This document shows positions 43,727-53,593 of a stretch of 64,000 bases of DNA, one piece after another (position 1 is the stretch's first letter; every line of letters begins with the position of its first letter). The stretch covers positions 205,762 to 269,761 of the forward strand of contig JAGDZO010000010.1 in assembly GCA_049115815.1 (NCBI GenBank). The letters are read 5' to 3'. The notes under the pieces are model-generated. The model did not search any database. It saw only the letters and a list, made by a program, of their open reading frames with translations, and was not told where the DNA came from. Position numbers and translations under genes: made by a program. This DNA comes from Marinoscillum sp049115815 (GTDB taxonomy: Bacteria; Bacteroidota; Bacteroidia; Cytophagales; Cyclobacteriaceae).

Positions 43727-46700
43727 ATGAAGAGGATTCTACTACTGAGTTTCACGTTCTCTTTTGTCTTTGTCCTTGGGGCAATGGCACAAAGAACGGT
43801 TTCAGGAAATGTCACCGATGATACAGGTGAGACAGTTCCGGGAATTAATGTAGTTCTGAAAGGAACTACCAACGGTACTACTACCGATCTGGATGGAAAT
43901 TACAGATTGAGTGTACCAGAAGAAGGAGGCACGTTGGTGTTTTCGTTTATTGGTTTAGCCACTCAAGAAGTTGAGGTTGGTGCTAGATCAGTAATTGATG
44001 TTGCTATGGCATCTGATGTTAAGCAATTAGCAGAGGTTGTTGTGACAGGGGTTGGACTTGCTACTGACACTAGAGAGCTTTCTGTATCAGTTGCTAAAGT
44101 TTCTGAAGAATTACTTCAGACTGTACCAGCTACAGACCCAGCTTCAGCTCTTAGAGCAAAAGTTGCTGGTGTAAGAGTTACATCTACGGGTGGTTCTCCT
44201 GGAGCTGCTCCAGAGATTACTTTGAGAGGTGCGACATCTTTAAGTGGTTCGCAAGCTCCACTTATCATTATTGATGGTGTAATTTCAGAAGGTAGCCTTG
44301 CAGATATTAATGCACAAGATATTGAAAGCATAGAAGTTGTAAAAGGAGCTGCTGCAGCTTCTATTTATGGTTCTCGTGCTGCGAATGGTGTGGTTAACAT
44401 CTCAACTAAGAAAGGTGCTGGACTAAATAAAGGACAGACTAGATTGGTGATCAGAAATGAAGTTGGACAATCTTCACTTCCAAGAACTATTGATGTGAAT
44501 AAAAGCCACAATAGGATTGTAGGAGAAGGTGAAACGCTTGATTTTAGTGTTCATCAAACTGTACAACCAAGTCAGATTTCTGATATCCCTTATACAGAGT
44601 ACTACGATTATCAGGAGCAGATTTTTGATCCAGGTAGTTTTTACACAAACTATGTACAGTTAAGCGGTAATTCTGAAACAGGTCAAACCAACTATTCAGT
44701 GTCTTATGAAAACTATCATGCTGATGGTGTAGTTAATTTGGTTGATGGGTATGACAGACAAAGCTTTAGAGTAAATCTTGACAACAAAGCTTTTAACGAT
44801 AAGTTGACTTTAGGAATAAGAAGTTATTACACAGAGTCATCAGAAGATAGAATTTCTACTGGTGGTAATGGTGGTGATGGTTCAGTTCTTTTTGACATGT
44901 TAAGACTTCCTCCAAATGGAGATCTTTTTGCTGACAATGAAGAAAATGGCCAGCCTTATAACTGGGATGTAGATCCAACAAGTGCGAATGAAATCAACCC
45001 ACTATATGATATTCATATTCAGGATTTGACTAATGAAAGACGCAGAGTAATGACTAATGCGACTGTAGCTTATGAAATTTTTGATTGGTTGAAAGTTGAT
45101 GGTTCATATACTATTGATAATTTGACAACAAATTTTGAGCATTACATACCAAATACTTATGCAGCCGGTCCTGTAACAGCAGCGAATAGAACTGGTTATT
45201 ACAGACTGAATACTAGTAGAAATGAAGCCAAGAATATTTGGGCGAATATGTATGCTACCAAGACATTTGGTAAAATGGATGTTGGCTTGAGGTTGAGTTA
45301 CCTAAATGAAACTGAGGATTTTTACAGCAGTGACATGGATGGAAACAATTTCAACATCACTGGATTGCGTGATGCGGATGCTCTTGTTGAAACTGCTGAT
45401 TATCAAATTGATATCGATTCTCGTCAGGAAAGAGAAGTAGCTCAGAGTTTCTATGCTGTAGGGTCAATGAATTTTGATGGACGTTACATCGTTGATGGAT
45501 TGATTAGACAAGAATCAAGTTCATTATTTGGTGGAAATGAAAGAACTGCAACATTTTTCAGAGCATCTGGTGCTTGGAGAATCTCAGAAGACATCAGCAT
45601 TCCTAAGGTTCAAGAATTGAAAGTTCGTGCGAGTTATGGAACTGCAGGTAACAGACCTCCAGTTTGGAATGCTCAGTATGAGACCTTCAGTGTAAATGGT
45701 TTTAAGTCAACTGCTGGTAACCCAGATTTGAAAAGAGAAATCGCGAAAGAATTTGAAGTTGGTTTGAATGCTTCAGTTTTCGATCGTTTGTCACTTGAGT
45801 TTAACTATGCTCAGGTAAATCTTGAAGACCTTATAGTAAACACACCACTTCCTTCTCCTACAAGTGGAGGTTACTCATCTAGATGGGATAATGTTGGGGA
45901 TATGCAGAATACTGTTTATGAGTTAGGCTTGAACGTTGATATTATCAAGAAGAAAGATCTTACTTGGCAAGCAGGTGTTGTTTGGGATAGAATCCGAAAC
46001 AAGGTGACTAAACTAGAAGGTATTCCATTCTTGAGAACTGGTCCAAACCCTAATGATGAAGCTGGTAAAGGTTTGATCTATGTTGAAGAAGGCGGAGTTC
46101 TTGGAGAAATCTGGGGAGCTAAATTGATGACGAGTTTTGATGAGCTTATTGAAGGTCAGAACGCTGATGATTATGTAATCAATTCTGATGGATACCTTGT
46201 TTTAGCTTCTGCAATTGGTACAGTTAATGAAGCTCCAATAAGAGCTCTTGATGAAGAAGGAAATCAATTGTATACTAAGATTGGAGATGTTAATCCTGAT
46301 TTTAACTTAGGTTTTAACACTCGCTTGACTTTTAAAGGACTTACTGTTTTTGCAGTAATGGACTGGAAACAAGGTGGAGATGTTTATAACCAAACTAAGC
46401 AATGGATGATGTTCCAGGACAGACATGGAGAACAAGATATGTCTAAGAAGCCTGCTGGAGAAAGAAAACCTTTCGGATACTATGCCAACGGGATATATTC
46501 TCAGAACGAGCCTGTTGACTATTTTGTAGAAGATGGAACTTATGTTAAACTAAGAGAGTTGAATGTTTCTTATGAATTTGGAGATCAATTTTGGGAAAAT
46601 ATGAACGCTGGATGGATAAGTTCTGTTAAGGTTGGAGTTGTAGGAAGAAACTTACTACAGTTTACTGGTTACACAGGATATGATCCTGAAGTAAGTAGAG

Positions 46701-46807
46701 GAAATCCGGATCCTACAGCTAACAACGCGTCTTCATTGTACGCATATGATGGCTTTACATATCCAAACATGAGAACTTTCTCAGGTTACTTAACACTAAC
46801 ATTTTAA
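43727..46807 (+). CDS. SusC/RagA-family TonB-linked outer membrane protein
   Basis: A 1026-residue TonB-dependent transporter with a signal peptide (about 1-21, ending AMAQ). The N-terminal carboxypeptidase-regulatory-like domain (TVSGNVTDDTGETVPGINVVLKG) is followed by the plug (PLIIIDGVISEGSLADINAQD, SIEVVKGAAAASIYGSRAANGVV) and a beta-barrel that ends FSGYLTLTF with a terminal Phe. SusC binds nutrients captured by the SusD lid and imports them with TonB energy. The start is ATG 43727; an upstream in-frame ATG would add 36 residues before the signal peptide. SusD follows 2 bases later. Confidence 0.95.
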   Translation: MKRILLLSFTFSFVFVLGAMAQRTVSGNVTDDTGETVPGINVVLKGTTNGTTTDLDGNYRLSVPEEGGTLVFSFIGLATQEVEVGARSVIDVAMASDVKQLAEVVVTGVGLATDTRELSVSVAKVSEELLQTVPATDPASALRAKVAGVRVTSTGGSPGAAPEITLRGATSLSGSQAPLIIIDGVISEGSLADINAQDIESIEVVKGAAAASIYGSRAANGVVNISTKKGAGLNKGQTRLVIRNEVGQSSLPRTIDVNKSHNRIVGEGETLDFSVHQTVQPSQISDIPYTEYYDYQEQIFDPGSFYTNYVQLSGNSETGQTNYSVSYENYHADGVVNLVDGYDRQSFRVNLDNKAFNDKLTLGIRSYYTESSEDRISTGGNGGDGSVLFDMLRLPPNGDLFADNEENGQPYNWDVDPTSANEINPLYDIHIQDLTNERRRVMTNATVAYEIFDWLKVDGSYTIDNLTTNFEHYIPNTYAAGPVTAANRTGYYRLNTSRNEAKNIWANMYATKTFGKMDVGLRLSYLNETEDFYSSDMDGNNFNITGLRDADALVETADYQIDIDSRQEREVAQSFYAVGSMNFDGRYIVDGLIRQESSSLFGGNERTATFFRASGAWRISEDISIPKVQELKVRASYGTAGNRPPVWNAQYETFSVNGFKSTAGNPDLKREIAKEFEVGLNASVFDRLSLEFNYAQVNLEDLIVNTPLPSPTSGGYSSRWDNVGDMQNTVYELGLNVDIIKKKDLTWQAGVVWDRIRNKVTKLEGIPFLRTGPNPNDEAGKGLIYVEEGGVLGEIWGAKLMTSFDELIEGQNADDYVINSDGYLVLASAIGTVNEAPIRALDEEGNQLYTKIGDVNPDFNLGFNTRLTFKGLTVFAVMDWKQGGDVYNQTKQWMMFQDRHGEQDMSKKPAGERKPFGYYANGIYSQNEPVDYFVEDGTYVKLRELNVSYEFGDQFWENMNAGWISSVKVGVVGRNLLQFTGYTGYDPEVSRGNPDPTANNASSLYAYDGFTYPNMRTFSGYLTLTF

Positions 46808-46809
46808 TT

Positions 46810-48267
46810 ATGGAAAAATATAAATTAATATTCGCAGTTTTAATTCTATTTGTTTTCTCTGCATGTTCAGAGGATGATTTAATAGTAGAAAACTTAAATG
46901 AGCCGGATACTGAAAGAGTACTCTCTAACGTGGAAGATTTTCCAGGAGTAATAGATGGAGGGTATATCAGTTTTTGGCAGATGCAAACTCGTGCTGAACC
47001 TAATTTGGTTTTAGCTACTGTTTCAGACGTGCTATCATGTTCTTGGAATAACTTCGGAATGAACGTATATAGTTCGGAGCCTAGAGTGGTCTATAATAAC
47101 TCTCCTACAAGCCCTTTCGCTGGTGTCGGTGAGCGTGCATGGAACTTAGGTTATGGTGGAGTAGGTGCTGTTAATGATGTAATGAGACTTTTGAAAGAAA
47201 GAGATTCTGCAATCATTGACGGAGTTGATCAAAAGCCTATGCTTTTAGCCAATGGGTTATTTATCCAAGGAACAACTTTTGGACATTTAGCAGCATTGTA
47301 TGATAGAGTATATGTTGTTGACGAGACGATTCCTGTTTCTGACCTTACATCTATACCGTTTCCGGCAGAGCCAAATTACATGGTTGCTGTAGACTCAGCT
47401 GTAAGTAAACTACAGCAGTGTATCGCTATTTGCGAAGCTAACGACTTTGTGCTTTGGCCTACATTCATGAGAGGTGTTGGTTACGATCAAGATCAACTTG
47501 CTAAGTTGGCACATACTTATATCGCGAGATTTAAGGCTTATGCTGCTCGGAATGCAGCGGAGAACACTGCTGCTGATTGGGCTGCAGTTGTTGATCATGC
47601 TAGCAAAGGGATTGATTTTGACTTTGTCATTGTTGGAGATGGTAGTTTTTGGTATGATGAATTCAAAGCCTATGGGTCTTTCCCGGGTTGGGTAAGAGTT
47701 GATCAAAAAACTATCTCATTGATGGATCCAAGTCAACCTTCGAGATATCCTGTTGATGGAACCACTGATTTAGGACCTGCGACTACTGATGACGCGCGCT
47801 TAGCTTCAGATTTTACTTACGTGCCTACTCAGAATTATAACCCTGGTAGAGGACTTTACCATTACAGTAATTATCGTGTTTCTCGTTACGACGATACTCA
47901 TGGATTTGCAGGTAATATGTATTTGATCCTTCAAGCGGAGAATGATTTGTTGCAAGCAGAAGGATTATTAATGAGTGGAGGTTCTGCAACTGATGCAGCT
48001 GCATTAATTAATAATACACGTGTAGGACGAGGTGCTCTAACGGCACTTACTGGCACGGAATCTAGAGATGATTTAATGGCAGCATTGAAATATGAGCGTA
48101 CTATTGAATTGATTCTTACTTCTTCATTGGTGAGTTTTGCTGATGCAAGACGTTATGAGACAATGCAAGAAGGTACTTTCACTCAATTCCCTGTACCAGG
48201 TTCTGATCTAGAATTACTTGGACAAGCACTTTATACTTATCCAGGAGGTCTTTCTGTTTCAAACTAA
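46810..48267 (+). CDS. SusD/RagB-family nutrient-binding lipoprotein
   Basis: A 485-residue outer-surface lipoprotein, lipobox FSAC (Cys19). It has the helical TPR-like fold of SusD; visible blocks are AWNLGYGGVGAVNDVMRLL in the N-terminal half and LILQAENDLLQAEGLLMSGG and YERTIELILTSSL toward the C-terminus. SusD is the lid over SusC. Ligand is unknown. The gene sits 2 bases after susC. Confidence 0.9.
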   Translation: MEKYKLIFAVLILFVFSACSEDDLIVENLNEPDTERVLSNVEDFPGVIDGGYISFWQMQTRAEPNLVLATVSDVLSCSWNNFGMNVYSSEPRVVYNNSPTSPFAGVGERAWNLGYGGVGAVNDVMRLLKERDSAIIDGVDQKPMLLANGLFIQGTTFGHLAALYDRVYVVDETIPVSDLTSIPFPAEPNYMVAVDSAVSKLQQCIAICEANDFVLWPTFMRGVGYDQDQLAKLAHTYIARFKAYAARNAAENTAADWAAVVDHASKGIDFDFVIVGDGSFWYDEFKAYGSFPGWVRVDQKTISLMDPSQPSRYPVDGTTDLGPATTDDARLASDFTYVPTQNYNPGRGLYHYSNYRVSRYDDTHGFAGNMYLILQAENDLLQAEGLLMSGGSATDAAALINNTRVGRGALTALTGTESRDDLMAALKYERTIELILTSSLVSFADARRYETMQEGTFTQFPVPGSDLELLGQALYTYPGGLSVSN

Positions 48268-48278
48268 AAACTAAGTAA

Positions 48279-49061
48279 ATGAAAAACTATAATAAATTTT
48301 TTAGCCTTTTTGCTATGGCTGCTATTCTCATTGCAGGAGCTAGTTGTGAAGAGAATCAGCTTGTACCTGGTGGTGCGATAGTTGAACCAGGTTTGGAAAT
48401 CATGGTTACAGATGAAGCAGAAGAACCAGCTCCGGTATCTGGCGCAGATGTTACTGTTTATTCAACTGTAAATGATTTCTTGAACAACACAAATCCAGTC
48501 GCAACAGGAACAACTGATGCTTCTGGAATGATCGCATTTTCAAAAAGTGATTTAGGTGGTGAACCTTCTTCATTCATTGTAAGTGTGGCAAGTGGTGATT
48601 TGAGAAACTGGAATAATAGCACTACAGTTCCATTGATGACTATGACTTCAGGAGTCACTCAGTTTTCAACAGCTGTTGGGTCGTTACCTCCAGGGTTCTT
48701 GTTCTTATCCTCAAATACATTCGTTTTTGATTCATATCTATATCCAGGTGGAGCTGATGCTCTTCCGGCTTGTGAGTCAGGTGATGAGTTTAAGTTTCAA
48801 AGAAATGGCGAGGTTTGGAGATATGATGGTGCAAACGCATGTGCTGCCCCTACAGACTTCCAACTTCCATTGTATGATGTGTCTGGTGAGCCAAATGCGA
48901 CATGGTCTTTGAATGCTGATGGATCTGAAATCACTACGAGAGATTATGATCCAACTTGGGAGGCTGTAGCTGATGCTGCTCTGACCATTGATGAAGCAGC
49001 TGGTACAGTCGTTATTAATTACGGTGGAGGTTATATTGCTAACTTCTCTGTTAAAAATTAA
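48279..49061 (+). CDS. Putative surface lipoprotein of the SusCD locus
   Basis: A 260-residue lipoprotein (lipobox GASC, Cys23). A carboxypeptidase-regulatory/Ig-like stretch follows (about 45-110: VSGADVTVYSTVNDFL, TTDASGMIAFSK), then a domain with many aromatics, two Cys near ACESGDEF and ANACAAP, ending ANFSVKN. It is 11 bases after susD and is the third gene of the locus. Such third genes usually encode surface glycan- or peptide-binding proteins; its ligand is unknown. A strong terminator follows. Confidence 0.7.
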   Translation: MKNYNKFFSLFAMAAILIAGASCEENQLVPGGAIVEPGLEIMVTDEAEEPAPVSGADVTVYSTVNDFLNNTNPVATGTTDASGMIAFSKSDLGGEPSSFIVSVASGDLRNWNNSTTVPLMTMTSGVTQFSTAVGSLPPGFLFLSSNTFVFDSYLYPGGADALPACESGDEFKFQRNGEVWRYDGANACAAPTDFQLPLYDVSGEPNATWSLNADGSEITTRDYDPTWEAVADAALTIDEAAGTVVINYGGGYIANFSVKN

Positions 49062-49080
49062 TACACAATTAATCATATTG

Positions 49081-49113
49081 AAAAAGGGTAATCTGTTGAT
49101 TACCCTTTTTTTG
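49081..49113 (+). terminator. Terminator of the SusCD operon
   Basis: A 13-base stem AAAAAGGGTAATC/GATTACCCTTTTT with the loop TGTT, followed by TTTG. A clear rho-independent terminator 20 bases after the lipoprotein stop. Confidence 0.88.
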
Positions 49114-49167
49114 TTTATTTCTCAGAATATGGTCTTAGGAACACCCTAATATTCCTTAGTTAAAGAA

Positions 49168-49182
49168 CTTATTACTAATAAG
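49168..49182. repeat. 15-base perfect palindrome upstream of the lipoprotein/protease pair
   Basis: CTTATTACTAATAAG (7+1+7) at 49168-49182, flanked by AATATTC (49148-49154) and GAATATT (49182-49188) as an outer inverted repeat. It lies 68 bases before the small lipoprotein ATG and could be an operator for the next two genes. Confidence 0.4.
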
Positions 49183-49249
49183 AATATTTATTAAATTAAG
49201 ATTTCTTGAATCTATTATTATACAGATTATTACCCAATAAAAAAGAACT

Positions 49250-49654
49250 ATGTTTAGATTTTCCATTATATCAACACTGTTGTTGATGTCGACCATATAT
49301 TCCTGTAAAACAGCAGAACCAACGTCCACAAATGAATTGCCTGTTTATGTTATCGACTTTTTAAATAGTACTTCTGAGGATTTTGAATATGACTTTGCTT
49401 TCTCTGATGATGAAGCGCAAGTGCTTTGTTCGAAGAAACCTATGACCTCTGGTCAAGAATATGTTTACAGCATTTATGATTTAAGTACAGGTCAAGAAAT
49501 TTATAGTGGAAGCTTTATAGGTTCTGAAGTTAGTTGGTTTGCAACAAATAAAATTCAACTTATTGGAACTAGCAGATTGGAGAATGAACCAATTACTGTT
49601 TTAGACATAGTCACCAAGAAGACCGAAAAGATTTACCCCGTCAGAAAAAAGTAA
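49250..49654 (+). CDS. Small lipoprotein (134 aa), hypothetical
   Basis: A 134-residue lipoprotein (lipobox IYSC, Cys19). The mature part contains YSIYDLSTGQEIYSGSFIG and VLDIVTKKTEKIYPV, a beta-rich pattern like a fragment of a beta-propeller blade. It lies 13 bases before the subtilisin gene and is probably co-transcribed. It may partner, protect from or anchor the protease, but this is only suggested by its position. Confidence 0.65.
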   Translation: MFRFSIISTLLLMSTIYSCKTAEPTSTNELPVYVIDFLNSTSEDFEYDFAFSDDEAQVLCSKKPMTSGQEYVYSIYDLSTGQEIYSGSFIGSEVSWFATNKIQLIGTSRLENEPITVLDIVTKKTEKIYPVRKK

Positions 49655-49667
49655 ATTCCCAATTATT

Positions 49668-52600
49668 ATGAATAGAGTATTATCTATCTGTTTGTTTATT
49701 TTCCCCGTATTAGTTTTTGCACAAGTCAAAGGGGGAGCTAATTACAATTCGAATATCCAACAAGGAGTAGTTGTCGTAAAGTTTAAATCCCACGACATTG
49801 GTCAGGGTTCAGCGAGAGTAGCTTTGGATCACGTTAAGTTGAAGCCTGGTTTGGAAATAGAAGAATCAAAAGTGATCTTCAAAAACTTCAAAAATTTGAG
49901 TCAATCGAGAACTTACTCGAAATCAGGGATTGACTTTTCTCTTTATAGAGAATTTAGGTTCGACAAGAATATTGACCCCCGGATAATGGTGAATGAGTTG
50001 GAGAAACTTGATAATGTCGAGTATGCTGAACCGCTATACCTCTATGAGACACATCTAACTCCGAATGATCCGGAGTTGAGTAATCAGACGTACCTAACAA
50101 GTATTAGCGCCAGACAAGCTTGGGATATCTCCACGGGATCTTCAGATATTGTTGTGGCTATTGTAGATGCAGGTGTAGATTATGAACATCCTGATTTGGC
50201 GGAAAAAATTTATATTAATGAACTAGAAATTCCGGACAATGGAATAGATGATGACAATGATGGCTTCATTGATAATTATTATGGATGGGATTTTGCGGGA
50301 AGTGATTTTGAGAACGTGGTACAAGATAATGATCCTATTGCCAAAAAATCAAATATTGATCACGGAACGGCTGTAGCTGGATGTGCTGCTGCCGATACAG
50401 ATAATGGTATTGGAGTAGCTGGTATGGGTTTTCATTCTAAGTATATGGCTCTTAAGTGTTCAGCTGATAATGACACAAGATCTAATGGTTCTGCATTTCT
50501 TCTAAATACCAATGAGGCGGTAATTTACGCAGCTGATCATGGTGCCGATGTTATAAATATGTCATATGGTGGTGCCGGTTACAGTCAATTTGCCCAAGAT
50601 GTCATGACTTACGCTGCGCTGGAGAAAGATGTAGTATTAATAAGCTCTGCTGGAAATGGTGGGGTGAATGAGATCAATTACCCGGCAGCCTATGATCATG
50701 TGGTTTCTGTAGCTAATACACAAGATGATGACGTGAAAGCCGGTTCGAGCACTTTCGGAGACTGGGTGGATATGTCAGCCCCTGGAACCGCTATTCGTAC
50801 GACGAGTATTAATAATACTTACGTAAACATTAGCGGGACTTCATTCTCATCTCCTATTACCGCTGGGGCTGCAGCCCTAATACGTGCTCATTTTCCAGAA
50901 TATAATCAATATCAAGTCAGCCAACTTTTAATACAAACCTCTGATGATATCGATAATAAGAATACTGCGTTTGCCGGTTTAATGGGTAAGGGACGTTTGA
51001 ATATGTTTGCAGCTCTTACACAATCCACACCAGCCATCAGAGTGGCCAACCTAACTCTATTAACGCAAGATGGTGAAATACCAAAAATTGGTGATCGAGC
51101 ACTGCTTAGTTTTGATATCATCAACGAACTAAGTGCCTCATCTGCTCAAACCAAACTAAGTATTTCTGAGACTTCTGGTGTAGCTTTCGAAACAGAAACT
51201 ACTTTGGATCTTGGATCGGTACAAAACAATGAGACTCGTAGAATTTCCGGCTTGGAGTTGATTATTCCAGATAGGGTCGGATTTAATGAGTCTTTTAATT
51301 TCTCTATTAATGTTGAGGATCCAATCTCAGATTTTAATGATACATATAACTTCATAGTGGTTGTAAATCCATTAATAACCGATACTGCAGCCTTACCTTA
51401 TCTTTTAGTGAATGGTGGTGATTTTGAAGGCCCAACATCAGATTTTAAATCTGGTCAGTTAACTGGGGGTGTAGATATCTGGGAATTGGGAACACCTACA
51501 AATCACTTAATAGAGTCCAATTCTGGTACTCGTGTTTGGAAAACAGATCTTGATGCCGATATACTTAAAGAAACTTATAGCTGCGCACTACAAACACCAG
51601 TTTTTGATTTTTCGGATGAGTCAGTAGAGTATAAATTAAGTTTCTTTAAGAGTATGGAATCAGAATTTTGTAATGCCTCTGCAGCGGTTCAGCTTCAGTA
51701 CAGCACTGATAAAGTAAGTTGGACACGTCTGGGGTCTGCAGGTGATGTCCAGGGCACTAATTGGTATAACAAAAGTCCAACTTCAGCCTGCGCTATTGAT
51801 CCTGTAATTTTAGCTGATCAAGAAGGCTGGTTAGGTAATTTTGTAAATGAGTATACGTCTTACAACGTTTCTTTTCTTGCCGGAAACGAAACTGTTGTAT
51901 TTAGATTTCTATTAAGTGTTAATGGGGGATTTGGTAGCGATAACGTAATTAATGATGATGGCTTCATGCTTGATGATTTTCAAGTTGAGAAGTTAACACC
52001 TTCGGCAAGTTTTTATGCCAAGAAAAAAATCAACTACGTAGGTCAAGAGGTTGAATTTGAATTTCTGTCAAACGGAGCGACCACTTTTGAGTGGAATTTT
52101 GGAGACGGTAATACTTCCAATGAACGTGATCCAAAGCATGCATATAACGAACCAGGAGTATATGACGTGAGTTTATCTATAACAGGTGCCTCTGGTGACG
52201 CAGATAGCACTCTTTCTGAATATATTTTAGTATTACCTAATCTAGAAGTTCCATTTACGCTTGAAGATGGGGGTGATTTTGAGAATAATACCAGAGATTT
52301 TGGAGCTGAGAATGTTAGTGGTTCAGGATTTTTTCTTGGGGCTTCTACAGTCAGTGGGAAACAGGGAACTGCTTCAGGTTCATCCGCATGGGTTATTGAT
52401 CCTGATGAATCCCTATATGAGGACGACAGTGAAGCGTATCTCTATACTCCAGTCTTTAATTTCGCTCTATTAGGTAAATATGTATTAGGATTCAAAGCGA
52501 ATTTTAGTTTTGAGACTGCATGGGATGGTTTCATTGTTGAATATTCAACCAATAGAGGTGCTACATGGCTCAAATTAAACGAAGAACTGCAATCTGGATG

Positions 52601-53552
52601 GTACAATACGACATCTGACCCTCAGGCAGTTTTTGGTGCGCAAGTACCTATATTCTCTGGCTCGACTGGAGGAAGGTTTGATCCTTTCGAAACTGATGTT
52701 TCTTTTTTAGGTGGAAAGCCTTCGGTTACTTTTAGAATAGCATTCAAGAGCGATGGAGCCACGGTTGATGCAGGTATGGCAATTGATGATTTTACGCTTT
52801 CCGGACCAGTACCTGGTGAGGTAACCGCTGATATCATGTCCACATTATCGTCTGGAGTAGCTAACTGCGATGGGCAGGTAGTTGCTTTTGAAGCCGCAGT
52901 AGGAGGTTCTGTGAAAGAAATAACTTGGGATTTTGGTGAGGGTGCGGATCCATTGGTTGCGGATGGAATTGGACCCCATGAAGTTACTTTTGTGACAGGC
53001 GTAAATGAAGTCAAGCTTTTTGTAACCGATGATCAGGACAATGTAACCAGAATAGATTCAACCGTAATAACTGACCCAACACATACTGCTGAGATTTCTG
53101 CGGTTTCTAACGGAGACGGGACAGTGACTTTAACGGCTTCACAAGGTGATGCTTACCAATGGTATTTTAATAGGGAACCCATAGAAGGGGCAACTAATCA
53201 AACTTACTTAGTAGATAAGGATGGAGAGTTTTCAGTAGAAGTAATGGTTGGTCAATGTATTGGCTCGCCTGCTTATGAAAGAGTTACAGTAACAGGACTA
53301 ATCGATAATTCATTGGATTTGGTGATTTATCCTAATCCGGTTATGTCAGAATTGATGCTTAGCAATTTACCAGATTTCAATTATGCAGATGTTAATATTT
53401 ATGAGATTTCAGGTAAAAGGGTTGCTGCTATTTCGATTGAGGAGTCCAAGCCTGACCTTACGATAGACGTAGGTTCTCTTAATCCTGGGATTTACTTAAT
53501 CGAAATTTTAACCGAAGAAAAAGGCTTTACCAGAAGATTCGTTAAGCGTTAG
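49668..53552 (+). CDS. S8 subtilisin-like protease with PKD and T9SS sorting domain
   Basis: A 1294-residue secreted protease: signal peptide (about 1-19, VFAQ), a propeptide, then the S8 catalytic domain with Asp167 (VAIVDAGVDYEHPD), His232 (DHGTAVAGCA) and Ser392 (GTSFSSP). Next come beta-sandwich regions, a PKD domain (FEWNFGDGNTSNERDPKHAY) and, at the end, a type A T9SS sorting domain (YPNPVMSELMLSNLP...GIYLIEILTEEKG) ending FVKR. It is thus expected to be exported by the type IX system and retained at or released from the cell surface. Its neighbours suggest a role in protein degradation feeding SusCD. Confidence 0.95.
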   Translation: MNRVLSICLFIFPVLVFAQVKGGANYNSNIQQGVVVVKFKSHDIGQGSARVALDHVKLKPGLEIEESKVIFKNFKNLSQSRTYSKSGIDFSLYREFRFDKNIDPRIMVNELEKLDNVEYAEPLYLYETHLTPNDPELSNQTYLTSISARQAWDISTGSSDIVVAIVDAGVDYEHPDLAEKIYINELEIPDNGIDDDNDGFIDNYYGWDFAGSDFENVVQDNDPIAKKSNIDHGTAVAGCAAADTDNGIGVAGMGFHSKYMALKCSADNDTRSNGSAFLLNTNEAVIYAADHGADVINMSYGGAGYSQFAQDVMTYAALEKDVVLISSAGNGGVNEINYPAAYDHVVSVANTQDDDVKAGSSTFGDWVDMSAPGTAIRTTSINNTYVNISGTSFSSPITAGAAALIRAHFPEYNQYQVSQLLIQTSDDIDNKNTAFAGLMGKGRLNMFAALTQSTPAIRVANLTLLTQDGEIPKIGDRALLSFDIINELSASSAQTKLSISETSGVAFETETTLDLGSVQNNETRRISGLELIIPDRVGFNESFNFSINVEDPISDFNDTYNFIVVVNPLITDTAALPYLLVNGGDFEGPTSDFKSGQLTGGVDIWELGTPTNHLIESNSGTRVWKTDLDADILKETYSCALQTPVFDFSDESVEYKLSFFKSMESEFCNASAAVQLQYSTDKVSWTRLGSAGDVQGTNWYNKSPTSACAIDPVILADQEGWLGNFVNEYTSYNVSFLAGNETVVFRFLLSVNGGFGSDNVINDDGFMLDDFQVEKLTPSASFYAKKKINYVGQEVEFEFLSNGATTFEWNFGDGNTSNERDPKHAYNEPGVYDVSLSITGASGDADSTLSEYILVLPNLEVPFTLEDGGDFENNTRDFGAENVSGSGFFLGASTVSGKQGTASGSSAWVIDPDESLYEDDSEAYLYTPVFNFALLGKYVLGFKANFSFETAWDGFIVEYSTNRGATWLKLNEELQSGWYNTTSDPQAVFGAQVPIFSGSTGGRFDPFETDVSFLGGKPSVTFRIAFKSDGATVDAGMAIDDFTLSGPVPGEVTADIMSTLSSGVANCDGQVVAFEAAVGGSVKEITWDFGEGADPLVADGIGPHEVTFVTGVNEVKLFVTDDQDNVTRIDSTVITDPTHTAEISAVSNGDGTVTLTASQGDAYQWYFNREPIEGATNQTYLVDKDGEFSVEVMVGQCIGSPAYERVTVTGLIDNSLDLVIYPNPVMSELMLSNLPDFNYADVNIYEISGKRVAAISIEESKPDLTIDVGSLNPGIYLIEILTEEKGFTRRFVKR

Positions 53553-53593
53553 AAAAATTTATTGTCTACTCTATGCCTCAAACTGAAGATTGA

